Assembly (NCBI RefSeq): GCF_020520425.1
Contig: NC_079492.1
Coordinates: forward strand, 115,541,157 to 115,605,156
DNA length: 64,000 bases
Source of the DNA: Spinacia oleracea
Taxonomy: Eukaryota > Streptophyta > Magnoliopsida > Caryophyllales > Amaranthaceae
Direction: 5' to 3'
The notes under the pieces were generated by a model, which worked only from the letters and a program-made list of their open reading frames with translations, made no database searches and was not told where the DNA came from. This document shows positions 23,701 through 35,640 of the stretch, piece after piece (position 1 is the stretch's first letter; each line of letters begins with the position of its first letter). Position numbers and translations under genes: made by a program.

Positions 23701-25839
23701 AGAGAGGAAGAATCTGAACAAAGTGAGACTGAAGTGTTACCTCAACCTGACCCTCAAACACAACCTACCACCAGAAAATCCTCAAGACCACACAAAACTC
23801 CCTCCTGGCATAAAGACTACCACACATCCAATAATGTTTTTGTATTCCAACCTCACCAAATTCAGAAAACCACCACTGCTAACCTCACTCCTCAATTCTT
23901 CTGCTTTCTAGCCAAAATCACAAAGAATCCTGACCCAACTCACTTCAAAGAAGCCACAAAAAACCACAACTGGGTATAAGCCATGAATGAGGAGCTTGAT
24001 GCTCTTGAAGAAAATCAAACATGGGAAATAACTGACTTGCCACCTGGTAAAACAGCCATAGGATCAAAATGGGTGTACAGAACTAAGTATGACAAGAATG
24101 GAAACCTTGACAAACACAAGTCTAGACTTGTTGCCCTTGGAAATAGGCAGACCTATGGCATTGACTATGAGGAAACTTTTGCTCCAGTGGCAAAAATGAC
24201 CACTGTTAGATCTTTACTTGTTGTGGCATCTATTGAAAATTGGTATGTGCAACAAATGGATGTTAAAAATGCCTTTTTGCATGGTGATTTACAGGAGACT
24301 GTGTACATGAAGATGCCACCAGGATATGTTGGAACAGGAAGCAGAATCCAAGTGAGAAAAGAGGGGGAGTTGTTGACAGAATCACCAAGAACAAGAAAAG
24401 TTTGTAAACTTCTCAAGTCTCTATATGGACTCAAACAGGCACCTAGGCAGTGGTTTGCCAAACTGAGTTCAGCTTTGAAATCATATGGTTTCACTCAATC
24501 AAAATCTGACTACTCAATGTTTACTAAAGATGCAGGATCACACTTTACAGTCATACTTGTCTATGTGGATGACCTGATTGTTGCAGGAAACAATTTGACT
24601 GAAATCAATGCAGCAAAAACATTTTTATCAAGTCAGTTTCACATGAAGGACATGGGTGAGCTGAGATACTTTCTAGGAATAGAAGTTGACAGAACAGAAG
24701 ATGGAATATTTCTGTCACAAAAGAAATATATTCTTGATCTTTTACAAGAATATGGATTGACTCACTGCAAAGCTCTGAAGTTACCTATGGATAGTCATCA
24801 AAAACTTGCTGCTGATGTTGGTGACCCTCTTCCTCATCCTGAATTGTATTAACAGTTGGTTGGAAAACTCATTTATCTTACAATCACCAGACCTGACATT
24901 GCATACACAGTGCATGTGCTCAGCAAGTTCATGCATGCTCCTACCTCTGCTCATCTTCAAACAGCAAAAAGGGTACTTAGATATCTCTCAGGGGCATCTG
25001 GACAAGGGATACTACTTGCTAGCAAATCCAATGCACACCTAACTGCATTTTGTGATAGTGACTGGGCTGGGTGTCAAACTACAAGGAGATCAACTTCAGG
25101 TTTCTGTATCCTGTTGGGTCAATCTCCTATATCTTGGAATTTCAAAAGACAAAGTGTTGTATCCAGAAGTAGTGCTGAAGCTGAATACAGATCCATGGCC
25201 TTAACAGTCTGTGAAGTTATGTGGCTACAACAACTCTTACAGGATATTGGCTTCAAAAACATGGGAACTACACCAGTTATGTGTGATAACCAAGCAGCTC
25301 TTGCTATTGTAGCAAATCCAGTACACCATAAGCGTACTAAACATGTGGACATTGACGGTCATTTCATCAGAGAGAAGACGGTTGAAGGGATCATTAGTCC
25401 ATGTTATGTTACTTCTTCTGAACAAGTTGCAGATGTCTTTACTAAGTTGTTGCCTACATCTTAGCATCATCATCTTCTATCCAAGCTTGGAGTTCGATCC
25501 TCCTCACTCTAAGCTTGAGGGGGAGTGTTAAATGAGGCCATCAGTCCAAGTAAAAGGCCCAAAACAGAAGCAACAAATCAAGCAAGCAGCCAGCAATCAA
25601 CCTAGGATCATGTGATCATTTATGACAGTTTGGCATCTTGTGATTAGCTGTCTTTTCTAGGATATCTTTCTAGGGACTAGTGTAAGTTTTTTATTGGTTG
25701 ATAGTTAACCTAGTTTTGGGTGTATCCACTATATAAGGGAACACTTGTAATTGTAGCACACAATTCTGAGAAATCAAATATATGAAACAAATGCTGGTTG
25801 CTTAACTCTTTCTTGCTGAAATGATTATCAAAGTCTTCA
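20702..25839 (+). mobile_element. Young Ty1/copia LTR element, near-complete fossil
   Basis: Two 314-bp LTRs (20,702-21,015 and 25,526-25,839) bound a roughly 4.5-kb interior. The LTRs differ at only about four sites, so insertion was recent, roughly in the last million years or so by usual plant rates (inference). A tRNA-Met-type primer site (TGGTATCAGAGCC) follows the 5' LTR, and a GAGGGGGAG polypurine tract precedes the 3' LTR. Parts in order: gag with a zinc knuckle (about 21.2-22.0 kb), protease with a DSGASDHM motif (about 22.27 kb), integrase (about 22.8-23.5 kb), reverse transcriptase with YVDDL (about 24.0-24.8 kb) and RNase H (about 24.9-25.4 kb). The element is broken in about three or four places. 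It sits inside the solo LTR; flanking 5-mers GATTA and AATTA are a near-matching duplication. Confidence 0.9.
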
Positions 25840-26656
25840 AATTAGGATAAAATGTACGTTATATATACAATTATATGATTTTAGTATCATGCTTAGGTTG
25901 TCTTGTATTATATAGTCCCATGTATTGTTTATATGATCTGGGATTTATCGTCTTGAATCGAGCTTGTTTTACCTTCCTGTGGATTTTATGTTGGGTTTAT
26001 GTTGAGGCGGAATTAGGGATGGCTGATGGCATGGTATTGCTTCCTATGAGTATAGTATATGATTGCATTGTAGCGTGTGTTGCATGAGTCGGGGTTCAGT
26101 GCTAGTAACTGTGGGCTACATGATTATCGCGTGTGTGTTGATCGGTGTGCTTGAGGGCGTGAGATGGCGTTGGAGTAAAACAGAGTATATGCATGTGGTT
26201 TTGGTTTTATTACTAGTATGCTTAATGACGATTTTTATTGTTGCTCATGCGCGCTGACTTGCTACTATGCTGTTGACTTGTTTTAGGAATTTCTATTAGG
26301 AATATCTTTTATTTGTACTAGTATGTTGGAATATGATTACTAAGTATGTCTTACTATTTTAAACTCTTATGAAATTGTTACATTATGATCTTGTGAGACA
26401 CCGATACCTATCCGTAGGGACAGCATGGTCCCGATTTTCTAATGAATGATCGATTCGCTTATTTGAATTTTTTAATATGGGAAATGGAATCTCGGAGTTT
26501 AACTCGTTACTTTAAGACTAAGGTTACTCCAAATTTTCAAAGTTGGGTTTCTTATATGATTTTTTGAATCTATCGATTTATTTAATTTAATTGTTTTCTA
26601 GAGGTTAAGATCTCCGTAGGGACGGCATGGTCCCCGGAAATGAGCACGCCAAGCCC

Positions 26657-26920
26657 GGACGGCATGGTCCAATGGGTTACTCTCGGATAGCATGATCTAG
26701 AGTTCGTTTGGTTAAAGTTGTCGCTCAAATTCTAGAATTTACCCCTGGACGGCATGGTCCAATGGGTTACTCTCGGGTAGCATGATCCGGAGTTCGTTTG
26801 GTTAGAGTTGTCGCTCAAATTCTAGAATTTACCCCTGGACGGCATGATCCAATGGGTTTACTCACGGGTGGCATGATCTGTGAGCTAGGTTTGAGAGTGT
26901 GGCCATACTTAGACTAGGAC
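26657..26920 (+). repeat. 90-bp minisatellite with a GGCATGGTCC core
   Basis: Units of 90 bases start at 26,657, 26,747 and 26,837, each opening GGACGGCATG(G/A)TCCAATGGG and carrying a GTTCGTTTGGTTA block. The third unit is partial. Short relatives of the core, (G/A)GCATG(G/A)TC, are scattered from about 26,418 to 26,930 outside the units. The array lies in the right portion of the solo LTR. Confidence 0.8.
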
Positions 26921-28740
26921 GGCATGGTCCGAAGGGCGTATCCCTAACTTTACTCCATTACGATGTAAACTGTGAATTTACAGGCGCTTGTTCTTACCTC
27001 TACTTAATGCGTTTATTTTTAGACTAGTTTAACTATGTATTCTTATGAATAGTAAATTTTCTCTTTTCATGATATTTATCTCAATGATTATAGGTATGAA
27101 TATCTTAAGAGTCATGTTATTGTGAGTATATGCATTTGTCCTTGTTTACTATTTGTCCCTGTTTATTTTATTCTATTATTCTTATTGATTATATTTGTTT
27201 AGTAAACCTTGGACTGGGAGAGCTGCTAGTTGCTCCCCACTGATTGTGGATTGTTGTTCAATATTTCATGTGAATGATGTTGGGCTTTCTTTTGGACTTT
27301 GGGCTCGAGTTGTGGTGCGAGTTTAAATGAATTAGGAACTTTAGTTGTATAGTTCTCTTTAAATTCCTTATTTCTTTTAATTATTCACATAGTTAAACCA
27401 TTTGTTTTGATAGTGACATTCCCAGAAGACGGTGTTTCCGCCACCGTCCTTTTTAATAAATACTTTTCTTTCTTATATTTATATAGTTAAATTTCTGGGT
27501 TGTTACAATAAAGATGGTAACAAACAAGAGAAAGATAAAAGTGAGAATGTGACCAATGTATGTTAGCGATGTGGAGGAAAAGGTCATTGGTCTCATACAT
27601 GTCATACACCAAAACACTTGGTTGAGCTCTATCAACAATCAATGAAGCAAAAAGGAAAGAAAGTAGAAACAAATCTTGTGTATGAAGATGACGAAGGTGA
27701 CTTTTAATGTGGCAATACAACTCACCTAGAAGTTGCTGATTTTTTGACCTCCCCCGAAGGGAATAATTAATCCTTAGATTCGATTATGGTCATTTAAAGA
27801 ATGAACTTTGTTTCCATGAATTAATGTTATTTAATTTTGAATTTTATTTGTTCGAACTATGATTTTATATGACATTGTTAAATTTCGATTGTTAAGTTAT
27901 TCATATATATTTTTTTTTTCATCTATTTGAAGAACATGTATACCTCTCAAGTTTAGTTAGCAATTAATGGTGAAAATTTATGCCTAACCGACAGTGCAAC
28001 TACTCATACCATACTGAAAACCAAGAGATATTTTTCTCATTTGACAATGAAAGAAACTAGTATGAGTACCTTATCAGGTAGTACAAAGAGAATTGAAGGC
28101 TCCGAAAGAGAAAATATATTATTGCCTAAGGAAACGAAATTTGAAATCTTTGATGCATTATATTCTCCCAAGTCTCAAAGAAATTTATTGAGTTTTAAAG
28201 ATATTCGCCATAATGAATATCACGTTGAGACAACAAGTGAAGGAAAATGTTGAATACCTTGGCATCACGAATATTACCCAAGGCACTAAGCATATTCTAG
28301 AGAAATTACCTGCATCCTCCACTGGTTTGTAATACACTAAAATCAATACAATTGAAACATATGCTACAGTAAACCAGAAGTAAATAATTTCACTATTTGG
28401 CATGACCGGTTGGGCCACCCCGGTTCAATAATGATGCGAAAAACAATTCAAGTTCATGTGGACATTCATCGAAGAACCAGATAATTTTTCCTAATGATTT
28501 CTCATGCGCTTCTTGCTTACAAGGCAAGTTGATAATACGACCTTCACCAGCCAAAATAAATTTTGAACCTATCAATTTTCTGGAATGTAGGAGATATTTG
28601 TGGGCTGATTCACCCACCGTGTAGTACATTTAGATATTTTATGATTTTAATTGACGCATCTAGTAAATGGTCACATATATATCCTTGTTATCAACTCGCT
28701 GGCGTTTGCGAAACTACTTGCTCAGTTGATTAGATTACGA

Positions 28741-29240
28741 GCATATTTTCCAGATTTTGCCTATTTACCCTTATTTCTCCTTCAAATTGCAGTGCTGCCA
28801 CTTGATTGACGAGTTTCGTTAATCAACGTAATTGTTTAGGGTCCGTTCAGTGTCGTTTTTTATTTCAGTTTTCTATTTTTTACAAAACTAAAATCCAAAA
28901 TATGAAAATCATAACAAAGTAGAATCCAATTTTTTATTACCAATTTTCAAAATTAACCTAATTACTATAATTATGATTATTTTTTAGTTTGTGATTCAAT
29001 ATAAAATATATGGCTTATAAACCAAAAAATCCAAAAACTGAAAGGGCAGTGACATGAATTACTGTTGTTGCTATCATCTTTCTCCTTTTCTCCATCTTCA
29101 AGACCAAAGGAAGAAATTGACCCACAATCTCAAACCTCCATTTCAACCCTCAAGCTCTCTCTCTCTCTCTATAATTTCAGATAAAACCTAAAATGCCTAT
29201 CAATTGAATTCGATCACATTGCCTCAATCAATCCTTTTGG
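28741..29240. other. Boundary region, no gene
   Basis: Sequence after the old copia remnant. A GGTCCGTTCAGTGTCG block near 28,840 and a later CTGAAAGGGCAGTGAC block look like poorly matched ends of a MITE, but the repeats do not pair well. A CTCTCTCTCT leader-like run lies at about 29,155-29,170 and may belong to the gene trace that follows. Confidence 0.3.
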
Positions 29241-29560
29241 AGGTCTTACCTTCTATTTCCCTCAAATGGGGTGCTCTGTTTTCGCCTGTCGTTTCGGATC
29301 CAATTCGGGTATTCGGGCGAGGAAGATGAAATTAAGAGGAAGAACAAGAGAAAGGGTAAGAAGACGTAGGCGAATTGCTTTTCTGGTGGAGGGGAGGAGA
29401 GAAAAAATTAGGGTTTAGGTTTGATAAATGAGGAAGATTTTGTGTGTTTATACCCATTTACATCATCCCCAGTGCTACTTTGAGAAAAATCAAACAACAA
29501 TGTGATCAGCTTGTTAAGTCTCACCAATCAAAAGGACTCACACCGGCTCAGGTTTATTTA
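29241..29560 (+). pseudogene. Possible exon traces of an unrecognised host gene
   Basis: A CT-rich leader-like stretch is followed by a short frame at 29,266. Further on is an exon-like piece bounded by CCCCAG and a CAG/GTTTAT donor (about 29,469-29,551). It encodes a basic helical peptide (ATLRKIKQQCDQLVKSHQSK, then GLTPAQ) that looks protein-like rather than random. I cannot name the family and cannot find continuing exons in the next 4 kb. It may be a truncated copy of a real gene or a live gene with distant exons. Confidence 0.3.
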
Positions 29561-30419
29561 ATTTCTTTTCATTTTTTATCTATTTTTTGGGCCTATAGTT
29601 TCATTAATTTTGATGATGATGGGAAATGTGATTTTCCAACCTAGATTAAGCATTCGAGTTTGTCACTTCGTGTTTCGATGTTTTAAATTGCATGTAGTGT
29701 TGTTGATGGTATTGACCTTGATCAATATTTGTGGTTAAATGAAGCAGGATTGAATGCTGACACATTGTTAGTTATTGTAGAAGATTGTTATGGAAACTAA
29801 AGATTAGTCTGGTTTTAAGACGTTGACAGTTGATTTAGGGACTTGTACTAGGCCAGTTGTTTAAACATGATTTGCATAACTTCAAATTGATAATCAGTAT
29901 TGCCTTTCATGCTTTAGAATTGTATTAGCTTGTAAAATCCTGCTGGCATCTTGTCATCTGTTAGGTTTCGAGTTAATGTGTATCAGCTGTATGTAATGGA
30001 CTAATGGTTGTTAGGTTCTTGCTATGAGAATTTCCTAAACCCTCATTGCTGTCATCATCAACCTGGAGGTAATTGTTATTGAGTAGAAAATTTGAGTACA
30101 ATGTGTTCGAGACAATGCTTATTACAACACGAATGAACCGAACCTACTTACTATTTATATAAAAATCTGAAAGGAGAAAAGAGTATCTACCTAGCTAACT
30201 ATTTAGAGACTTTATGCACAAAAGTCAAAGATTTAACAAAAATCGTTGTTAGGCCTATAACTGAGTTGTTTACTTCAGTGTATGAGAAATTCAGTATTAT
30301 TTAAATTTTTAACTGAAGAACATTATCCTGCATCATAGAGCGCTACAATGGTCAAAAAGTGTCTTTAACCTTGAAACATGTTAAGAACGGTGGAAAGGTG
30401 GAAGATGCCTGAAATTTAC

Positions 30420-30551
30420 CTGGGAGCCATAAGCAATAGGAGGAACTATGTTCAAAAGGACTGTAACAAATGTAGAAACCAAAGATTCTGTGGTGAAAAA
30501 ATGTTTCATCCAATGGAATATCTCATGAGTCACTACTAGAAATAAATTAGC
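30420..30551 (-). pseudogene. Possible isolated exon of an unrecognised membrane protein
   Basis: On the minus strand an open stretch reads HEIFHWMKHFFTTESLVSTF followed by VTVLLNIVPPIAYGSQ, then a GTAAAT donor-like sequence. The hydrophobic, non-repetitive composition and the splice signals at its edges make it look like an exon fragment. No neighbouring exon was found, and I do not recognise the family. Confidence 0.22.
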
Positions 30552-31149
30552 TAAGCAGACTCCCCGAAGTTCTACATGCACGAGTATTCAATAAACTATA
30601 TTTTGGTTTTGGTTTATGTTCTTTTATGATACGAATTTGAAACAAATACGGAGTATTTCAAATCAAATTATGTATATACATTTTCTTTTATAATTGTTGT
30701 CTAGACATAGAACAATTAATTCCCTATAAATCACTTAAACTTTTACCACATTTTTTGCAATTAAGAGCATTTAAACGAATGAAAGAACTACGTACTTTTC
30801 CAGGTTCCCTCTTCCAGACTATAGGTCTTGCCTTGATCCTGGTTGTTTGATGTACCTTGTCTTCCTTGCTATATCCGAGTAGTTTGTGAATTATGTCATG
30901 TATTTATTTTAACAGATCATTTTATAAAACCCATGTAATGGAAAGAAGTGCTTAATTTCAATTTTCAACGGAATATTGGTTTTTGAAGGAGATATTGCCA
31001 TCTTGATGTCAGTCCAGTTGTGTACTCTGGTAATTGGTGATCCTGAGGAGGTTTTGTGTATCTTAGGTTTCTTCTTTTCATATAATTTTTTTCTTCTTTC
31101 GAGCAACAAGAAGACCTACATTTGAGATCAACGTTAGCTGGCACTTTGA

Positions 31150-31376
31150 ATAAGAAGATAGAAAAGAAAGGAAGGGGAAGGAAAACAAAGGGAGAGAAAG
31201 GTGGAGCTCCACTTCCCTCCAAATTTCTCCAATTTTGGAAGGATGATATTTATTAAAAAGGGAGAAAAATGGATTCCTCCCTCTGCATTCCCTTCCTTCT
31301 CCCAAACCCTTATCCAAACAAGGGACTTCTTTCTCTCCCTGTCCCTTCCCCTCCATTTCTTCTTATCCAGATGTAG
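31150..31376. mobile_element. Possible MITE with purine-rich inverted arms
   Basis: A left arm of GAATAAGAAG plus a GGAAGGGGAAGG block and AAAGGGAGAGAAAG (about 31,150-31,200) is answered on the right by CTTTCTCTCCCTGTCCC, CCTTCCCCTCC and CTTCTTATCC (about 31,330-31,372). The arms align with small gaps over about 50 bases. A pyrimidine-rich centre lies between them. No clear target duplication was found. Confidence 0.4.
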
Positions 31377-31379
31377 TCT

Positions 31380-33320
31380 AAGTTGCAGTACACTTTGGTA
31401 TGTGGAATAGGTAGGGGAACACAATTTATTACTCTAAAAGCGTGCCATTGTACCATGCACCACTTCAGGTTATGTTTCGTGGGGTGAGAGAGAATTAGGT
31501 AATAAACTGGTTGAGGTTTGTGGCGCTGAGGTGCTTGAACTCCTTTTTTCCTTTATGTGCGGCTGGAATGCTGCGTGGAATTGATGGAGTGCAGGAGTGT
31601 AGTTCAGTTTGCATTTATTGGTGAGAACTACTGACTATGGTTTATTTTCGGGTCTTTAGAATATTGAGTTTAGGGTAGAACTAGACGTGGAATGCTTTGG
31701 GGTAATCGGTTCATGTCCAACAACCTTCGATTGTATTGGATTGAACTTTTTCCAGTCCACTTAGACACTTATACTCCTAATTTGGACACAAATCAAATTT
31801 ATTTCAAACTTGTTGAAGTGATTTTGAAGTATTTGATTTACTTCCAAATCCGGAGATTGTTTTCTTAAAATAATTAGAATTTTCCATTAAATAATAGAAT
31901 AATATCAACTTTTTGGATTTATTTCTCATAACAATTCAAAGTTAACAACATTAGTTTAATTGATAACAATACTCCTAAATTAGTACGAATTGAGATATTA
32001 TCCCAATAAAGAAACTGATACAAGTACATATGATTGTAAATGAATTGATTTTACTTTAAAAATACTCTGTAATCCAATCGGATCATACATTATCGGATGA
32101 AAATCATATTGGGATTTTTTTTGACGTTAATATTGGATTATTTTACTTGTCTAAACTTGGTTTTTGAGAACCATTTCACACATAAGGTAATTAAATTTGC
32201 AAAATGGATATCTTTCCTAAACAATACTTACAAAATTACTTTTAATTAAATTTACACAAACCCTTAATAAAGGCGGATGTACAACAAATATTGTAAGACA
32301 ATTGTAAAGTTAACTCAAATGCTTAAAAGTTATCCCAATATTCAATTATTTTTTTGGTGATGAATTCGTTTTCTATAATAAAAGTCACTTATCACTCATG
32401 ATATATAATGGTGACCATATAACTCTTTTAAAAAATTTACCCGTCAAAATTACTTCATAACATAAAAAAGTTAATCAAAACATGTTAAAAGTTATCAAAA
32501 TCTGACTTTTTATTAAAGTTATCTTTTCTCTTCTTCTAATTTCAATAATTTTAATAATAATTAAAATTGTAATGGAGTATCATCAATGCATCGTCACACT
32601 TTTCTCTCTTCTTCTAATCTCATTAAATTTAATTTTAAAAATAATTTTAGAAAATTTAGAATTGTTTCCATTTTATGGGATATGTTCCATTTCTAAAGCT
32701 CCTTCTACTGAATGCAGTCTTGTAGACTATGATGTGTGGTTATATATAGCACCTCCAAATCTTTGGATTATCTCATCAAATTTTCTTCTGCCCTTCTTCA
32801 TTTCTTCAAATTTGTTCTTTGATTTTTCAATTCTTAGTTAACCTTTAGGTTTGCTTCTTACTCAAATTTCCCCTAAATTTCTTATCCCAAAAGACTGTCT
32901 AAATTTTTGTTGTTGTTGTTGTTGTTGTTGTTGTTGGAATACACAATATTCGATTTTTTTAAATTAATATTTAAATCTAGATTTCCCTTAAAAAAGTTAT
33001 CAAAATTGTCAAGAAATGATCCAGTTTTATTTTTTAGATTATAGTGAATGTGGCTATGCTAATTTTTTTTTAATAATGGCGAGGAAATATGAATATCGGA
33101 AGATTCTACTCTCGAGGGGAACATCTAATGTAACGTGGTTGTGCTGTATATGTTATGGAAACATGCAAATCATGAATTCATGATATATGTTATAGGTCCA
33201 GAAAAAACTGGAATTCAAGAAGGGTACAATTAAAATATTTTATTCTAGTTAAATAAAAAATTAAAAAAAATTCTCTTACAATATTTTGTGGGATTTTGTA
33301 GGCAATGATAAATAACAAAA
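31380..33320. other. Long AT-rich intergenic stretch
   Basis: No coding exon was seen here. A (TTG)n microsatellite of about nine units lies at 32,908-32,936. The rest is AT-rich sequence without clear terminal repeats or protein similarity. It ends near a small retroposon-like insertion at 33,321. Confidence 0.4.
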
Positions 33321-33439
33321 AGTTCGTCTGTGTAAGGGTTTGGAAGGGCCCTCGAAGCTTATGTTGTTAGTTTGTTGTTGTTGTACTTTGTAAACTCTTT
33401 GTAGACTCTTTATGATTAATGTGTGATTAAGCCGGTGTC
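33321..33439 (+). mobile_element. Possible 5'-truncated LINE/SINE 3' end
   Basis: A short insertion ends in AAGCCGGTGTCAAAAAC, preceded by CTTTGTAAACTCTTTGTAGAC and a TTGTTGTTGT run. This order resembles 3' ends of plant non-LTR retroelements. A weak A-rich repeat AACAAAAAG flanks it on both sides. The low complexity of that repeat keeps the call tentative. Confidence 0.3.
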
Positions 33440-33728
33440 AAAAACAAAAAGATAAAAAAAGTTGTGTTGAATACCAAATTTGTAGGAACAGATGCAGGCT
33501 TTGGTGGGTTGTGCTTCACAGTGGCAATGTGACACTGACAACTGATATTAATTATTTGATTGACTATAAGATTTCAAGTGCTTGTTACTTGTTAAAGTTG
33601 TTACTGCCATTTGAGATCTAATTTATGAAAAATCTTTAATTTGCCTATATAATCTTATTAATTGCTCTTATTTTGATACAGATATATGATTTAACTTATG
33701 GATATGTGTAACCTGACATGATAGGAGG

Positions 33729-35640
33729 ATGGCTAAATCAGGGTTTCCGGAGGGCGATGAATTGGCTAGGCTCTTGCCCGACTACAAGTTGGATGGACTC
33801 ATTGGCTCTGGCTCGACCAGTGTAGTGCACAAAGCGACTCATGGGACGACTGGATGTTCAGTAGCCATTAAGATCATATCCTTGGAAGATATCGGGGCAA
33901 ACATGTCATATGATATAGGTGATGTTGATTATGTTGTATTAATGCTGTGTTTGTTTAACTTATTGCCAAAATACAGGAAGTCAATTGTTTCGCCTCTTAT
34001 ATATGCTTGGGATTGCTTCTACACGAGAAAACCGTTTTTCTGTCCCGTTACATACGTAGTACTAGCATACAGATTGAGATATATGGTTGTCTTTGATGAA
34101 ATTACAGAACTCCTTTGTGTCCCTCGTTACTTTGATTGTAGAAACAGGTGGTTTTACATTAAGGTTTTGTTGCCCTGTAACATTTGTCATTGACTTAGTT
34201 ATGTGTTGTTTCGACTATGTTATCATCAGGGTAGAAATTTGTTACATCACTCCGTTAGGGGGTTAAGAGACTGAGCTGCTATTTTTTTCTGAGATTCTGT
34301 ACTTTCACCTTGTAGTTGAACGAGAAATCACAATACTGAAACGACTAGCAAACCCAAATGTAATTCAACTGTATGATGTTGTATACACTCAAAATTATAC
34401 ATGTCTAGTGATGGAGCATGCCTCGAAAGGGGATTTCTTTGATTATGTTTCTGTGAGGGTGAAGTTGCCAGAGGATGAAGCACGTCCATTTTTCCGGCAG
34501 GTAGGTATTAGATTGCACATAGATTTTATCTTCTTAATGGGCACATTCTTCAGTATTTTTCATTTTTAGATACTAGTAAATGGTTTGATTCTCTTTTATT
34601 TGGACTCAGTTGATATTAGGTGTGGAGTACTGCCATGGGATGATGGTTGCACATCGCGACCTGAAGCTTGAGAACTTGCTTTTAGATGAAACTCTCAATC
34701 TGAAGTTATCTGATTTTGGCTTAAGTGCCATAATGAATGATGATTATATGCTGGAACGAGGCTGTGGAAGCCCACATTATGCTGCTCCAGAGGTTTGAAT
34801 GACTTTCTTGTACTAGAATATGTCTGAATGTAAAATTTACTGTTAATTGGAAGTTGCGTGCATTTTTCGTTTTAGTATGTATGCGTGTTCAACATTTCCC
34901 AAACACTGCCTGCAGAACCTTATACGTTGTAACTGTTTTTATAATCGTATTGAATGTTTGTGTTTACTGATGGGAATACCTCAACTTCTTCAATTTAGGT
35001 TTTATCAGGAGAAACATATCATGGACCTCAAGTAGATGTATGGAGCTGCGGCGTAATTTTGTATGCTGTTATCACTGGTGAATATCCGTTTGAAGCTGCA
35101 GATCCTGCTATCCTTTTCAGCAAAATAAAGGTAATTGTAATTTTGGCTTGATATAATAATAACCTTGCCGAAGTTGTATATTAGGAATTAGTTCTTGCTT
35201 CAATTCATCCGAGTTTTGTTTCTTTTTTCCTTACTTGGCCTATTGTAAGTGCAGGGGTGGGTGGGAGAGGGAACGACGTCCATAATTTCTTGTTAAATCT
35301 AGAATCTTTGGACTTGTAAATTTTTCCTTTGCTATAGGTTTTCAGTTAAAAATGCAGGAAATGAAATGAAAGATTTCCTGCCATAGAAATCAATGATTCT
35401 CAGGGGGGAAATGTATTTCACTATTTTACTACTATACGTGAGATCTCTAATAATTTATACTTAATTCGTTGTTTGTTTGTTTGTTTGTTTGTTTGTTTGT
35501 TTGTTCAGAGGGGGCGTTTTAGATTTCACGATAACATGTCATCTGAGGTTAAAAAGCTGATTTCCGGGATGCTTAATGTTAACCCTCAGAAGCGATTAAC
35601 TATCGCAGAGATTACTCAACATCCGTGGTTTCAAGCTTAG
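33729..35640 (+). CDS. SnRK1-like Ser/Thr kinase, kinase domain only
   Basis: This is a divergent relative of the SNF1-related kinase 1 catalytic subunit (KIN10/11), the plant energy-sensing kinase. Exons are 33729-33918, 34316-34500, 34610-34792, 34999-35130 and 35509-35640. All are GT/AG and in frame, giving 273 residues. Catalytic landmarks are present: P-loop GSGSTSVV, Lys48 in VAIK, Glu67 in [12 protein letters not shown] with Asp142, DFG with Asp160, and YAAPE. Two features are odd. The protein stops directly after the conserved HPWFQA end of the kinase domain, so the UBA and KA1 regulatory parts (about 230 residues) are missing. The activation loop reads MLERGCGSP where SnRK1 has LKTSCGSP, so the activating Thr is an Arg (residue 175). 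Bases after the stop still read LPKYL, matching the LPRYL that follows in SnRK1. The last intron holds a (GTTT)n run of about nine units. Confidence 0.82.
35471..35505 (+). repeat. (GTTT)n microsatellite in the last kinase intron
   Basis: About nine GTTT units run up to the CAG acceptor of the last exon of the SnRK1-like gene. They effectively serve as its polypyrimidine tract. Length variation here could alter splicing, but that is speculation. Confidence 0.85.

Larger units (their letters stand above)
19265..27507. mobile_element. Long solo LTR (about 2.4-3.1 kb net), interrupted by other elements
   Basis: The unit starts TGTAACACCCC and ends GGGTTGTTACA. It is flanked by the 5-base duplication ATAAA at 19260-19264 and 27508-27512. 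After removal of the nested copia (20,702-25,839) and Helitron (19,553-20,214) about 2.4 kb of non-coding sequence remains, with no second LTR and no protein domain. That is the structure of a solo LTR left by recombination. The TGTAACACCC end is typical of Ty3/gypsy chromovirus (Tekay-like) LTRs, but the family is inferred. A minisatellite occupies part of the right portion. Confidence 0.7.
18540..28740 (+). mobile_element. Old Ty1/copia remnant, split by a nested solo LTR
   Basis: A fossil copia element is visible as two pieces. The first is about 18,540-19,264, gag-like, with a DVEIHLDAKYLGDTI block and a His/Gly-rich GHGRGHGRGHG stretch. The second is about 27,508-28,740, with weak zinc-knuckle, protease and integrase-start similarity including QRNLLSFKDIR and a later copia-type block. 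The long solo LTR at 19,265-27,507 separates the pieces. It is heavily decayed, with many breaks, and it lacks reverse transcriptase and RNase H. No paired LTRs were found. It is clearly older than the elements nested in it. Confidence 0.6.

Noticed and set aside
21310-25473. Minus-strand open frames of 60-110 residues over the copia interior
   Set aside because: They are antisense shadows of the copia coding region with no protein similarity.
28838-29054. Possible MITE with GGTCCGTTCAGTGTCG and CTGAAAGGGCAGTGAC ends
   Set aside because: The two ends do not pair well and no target duplication was found, so boundaries cannot be supported.
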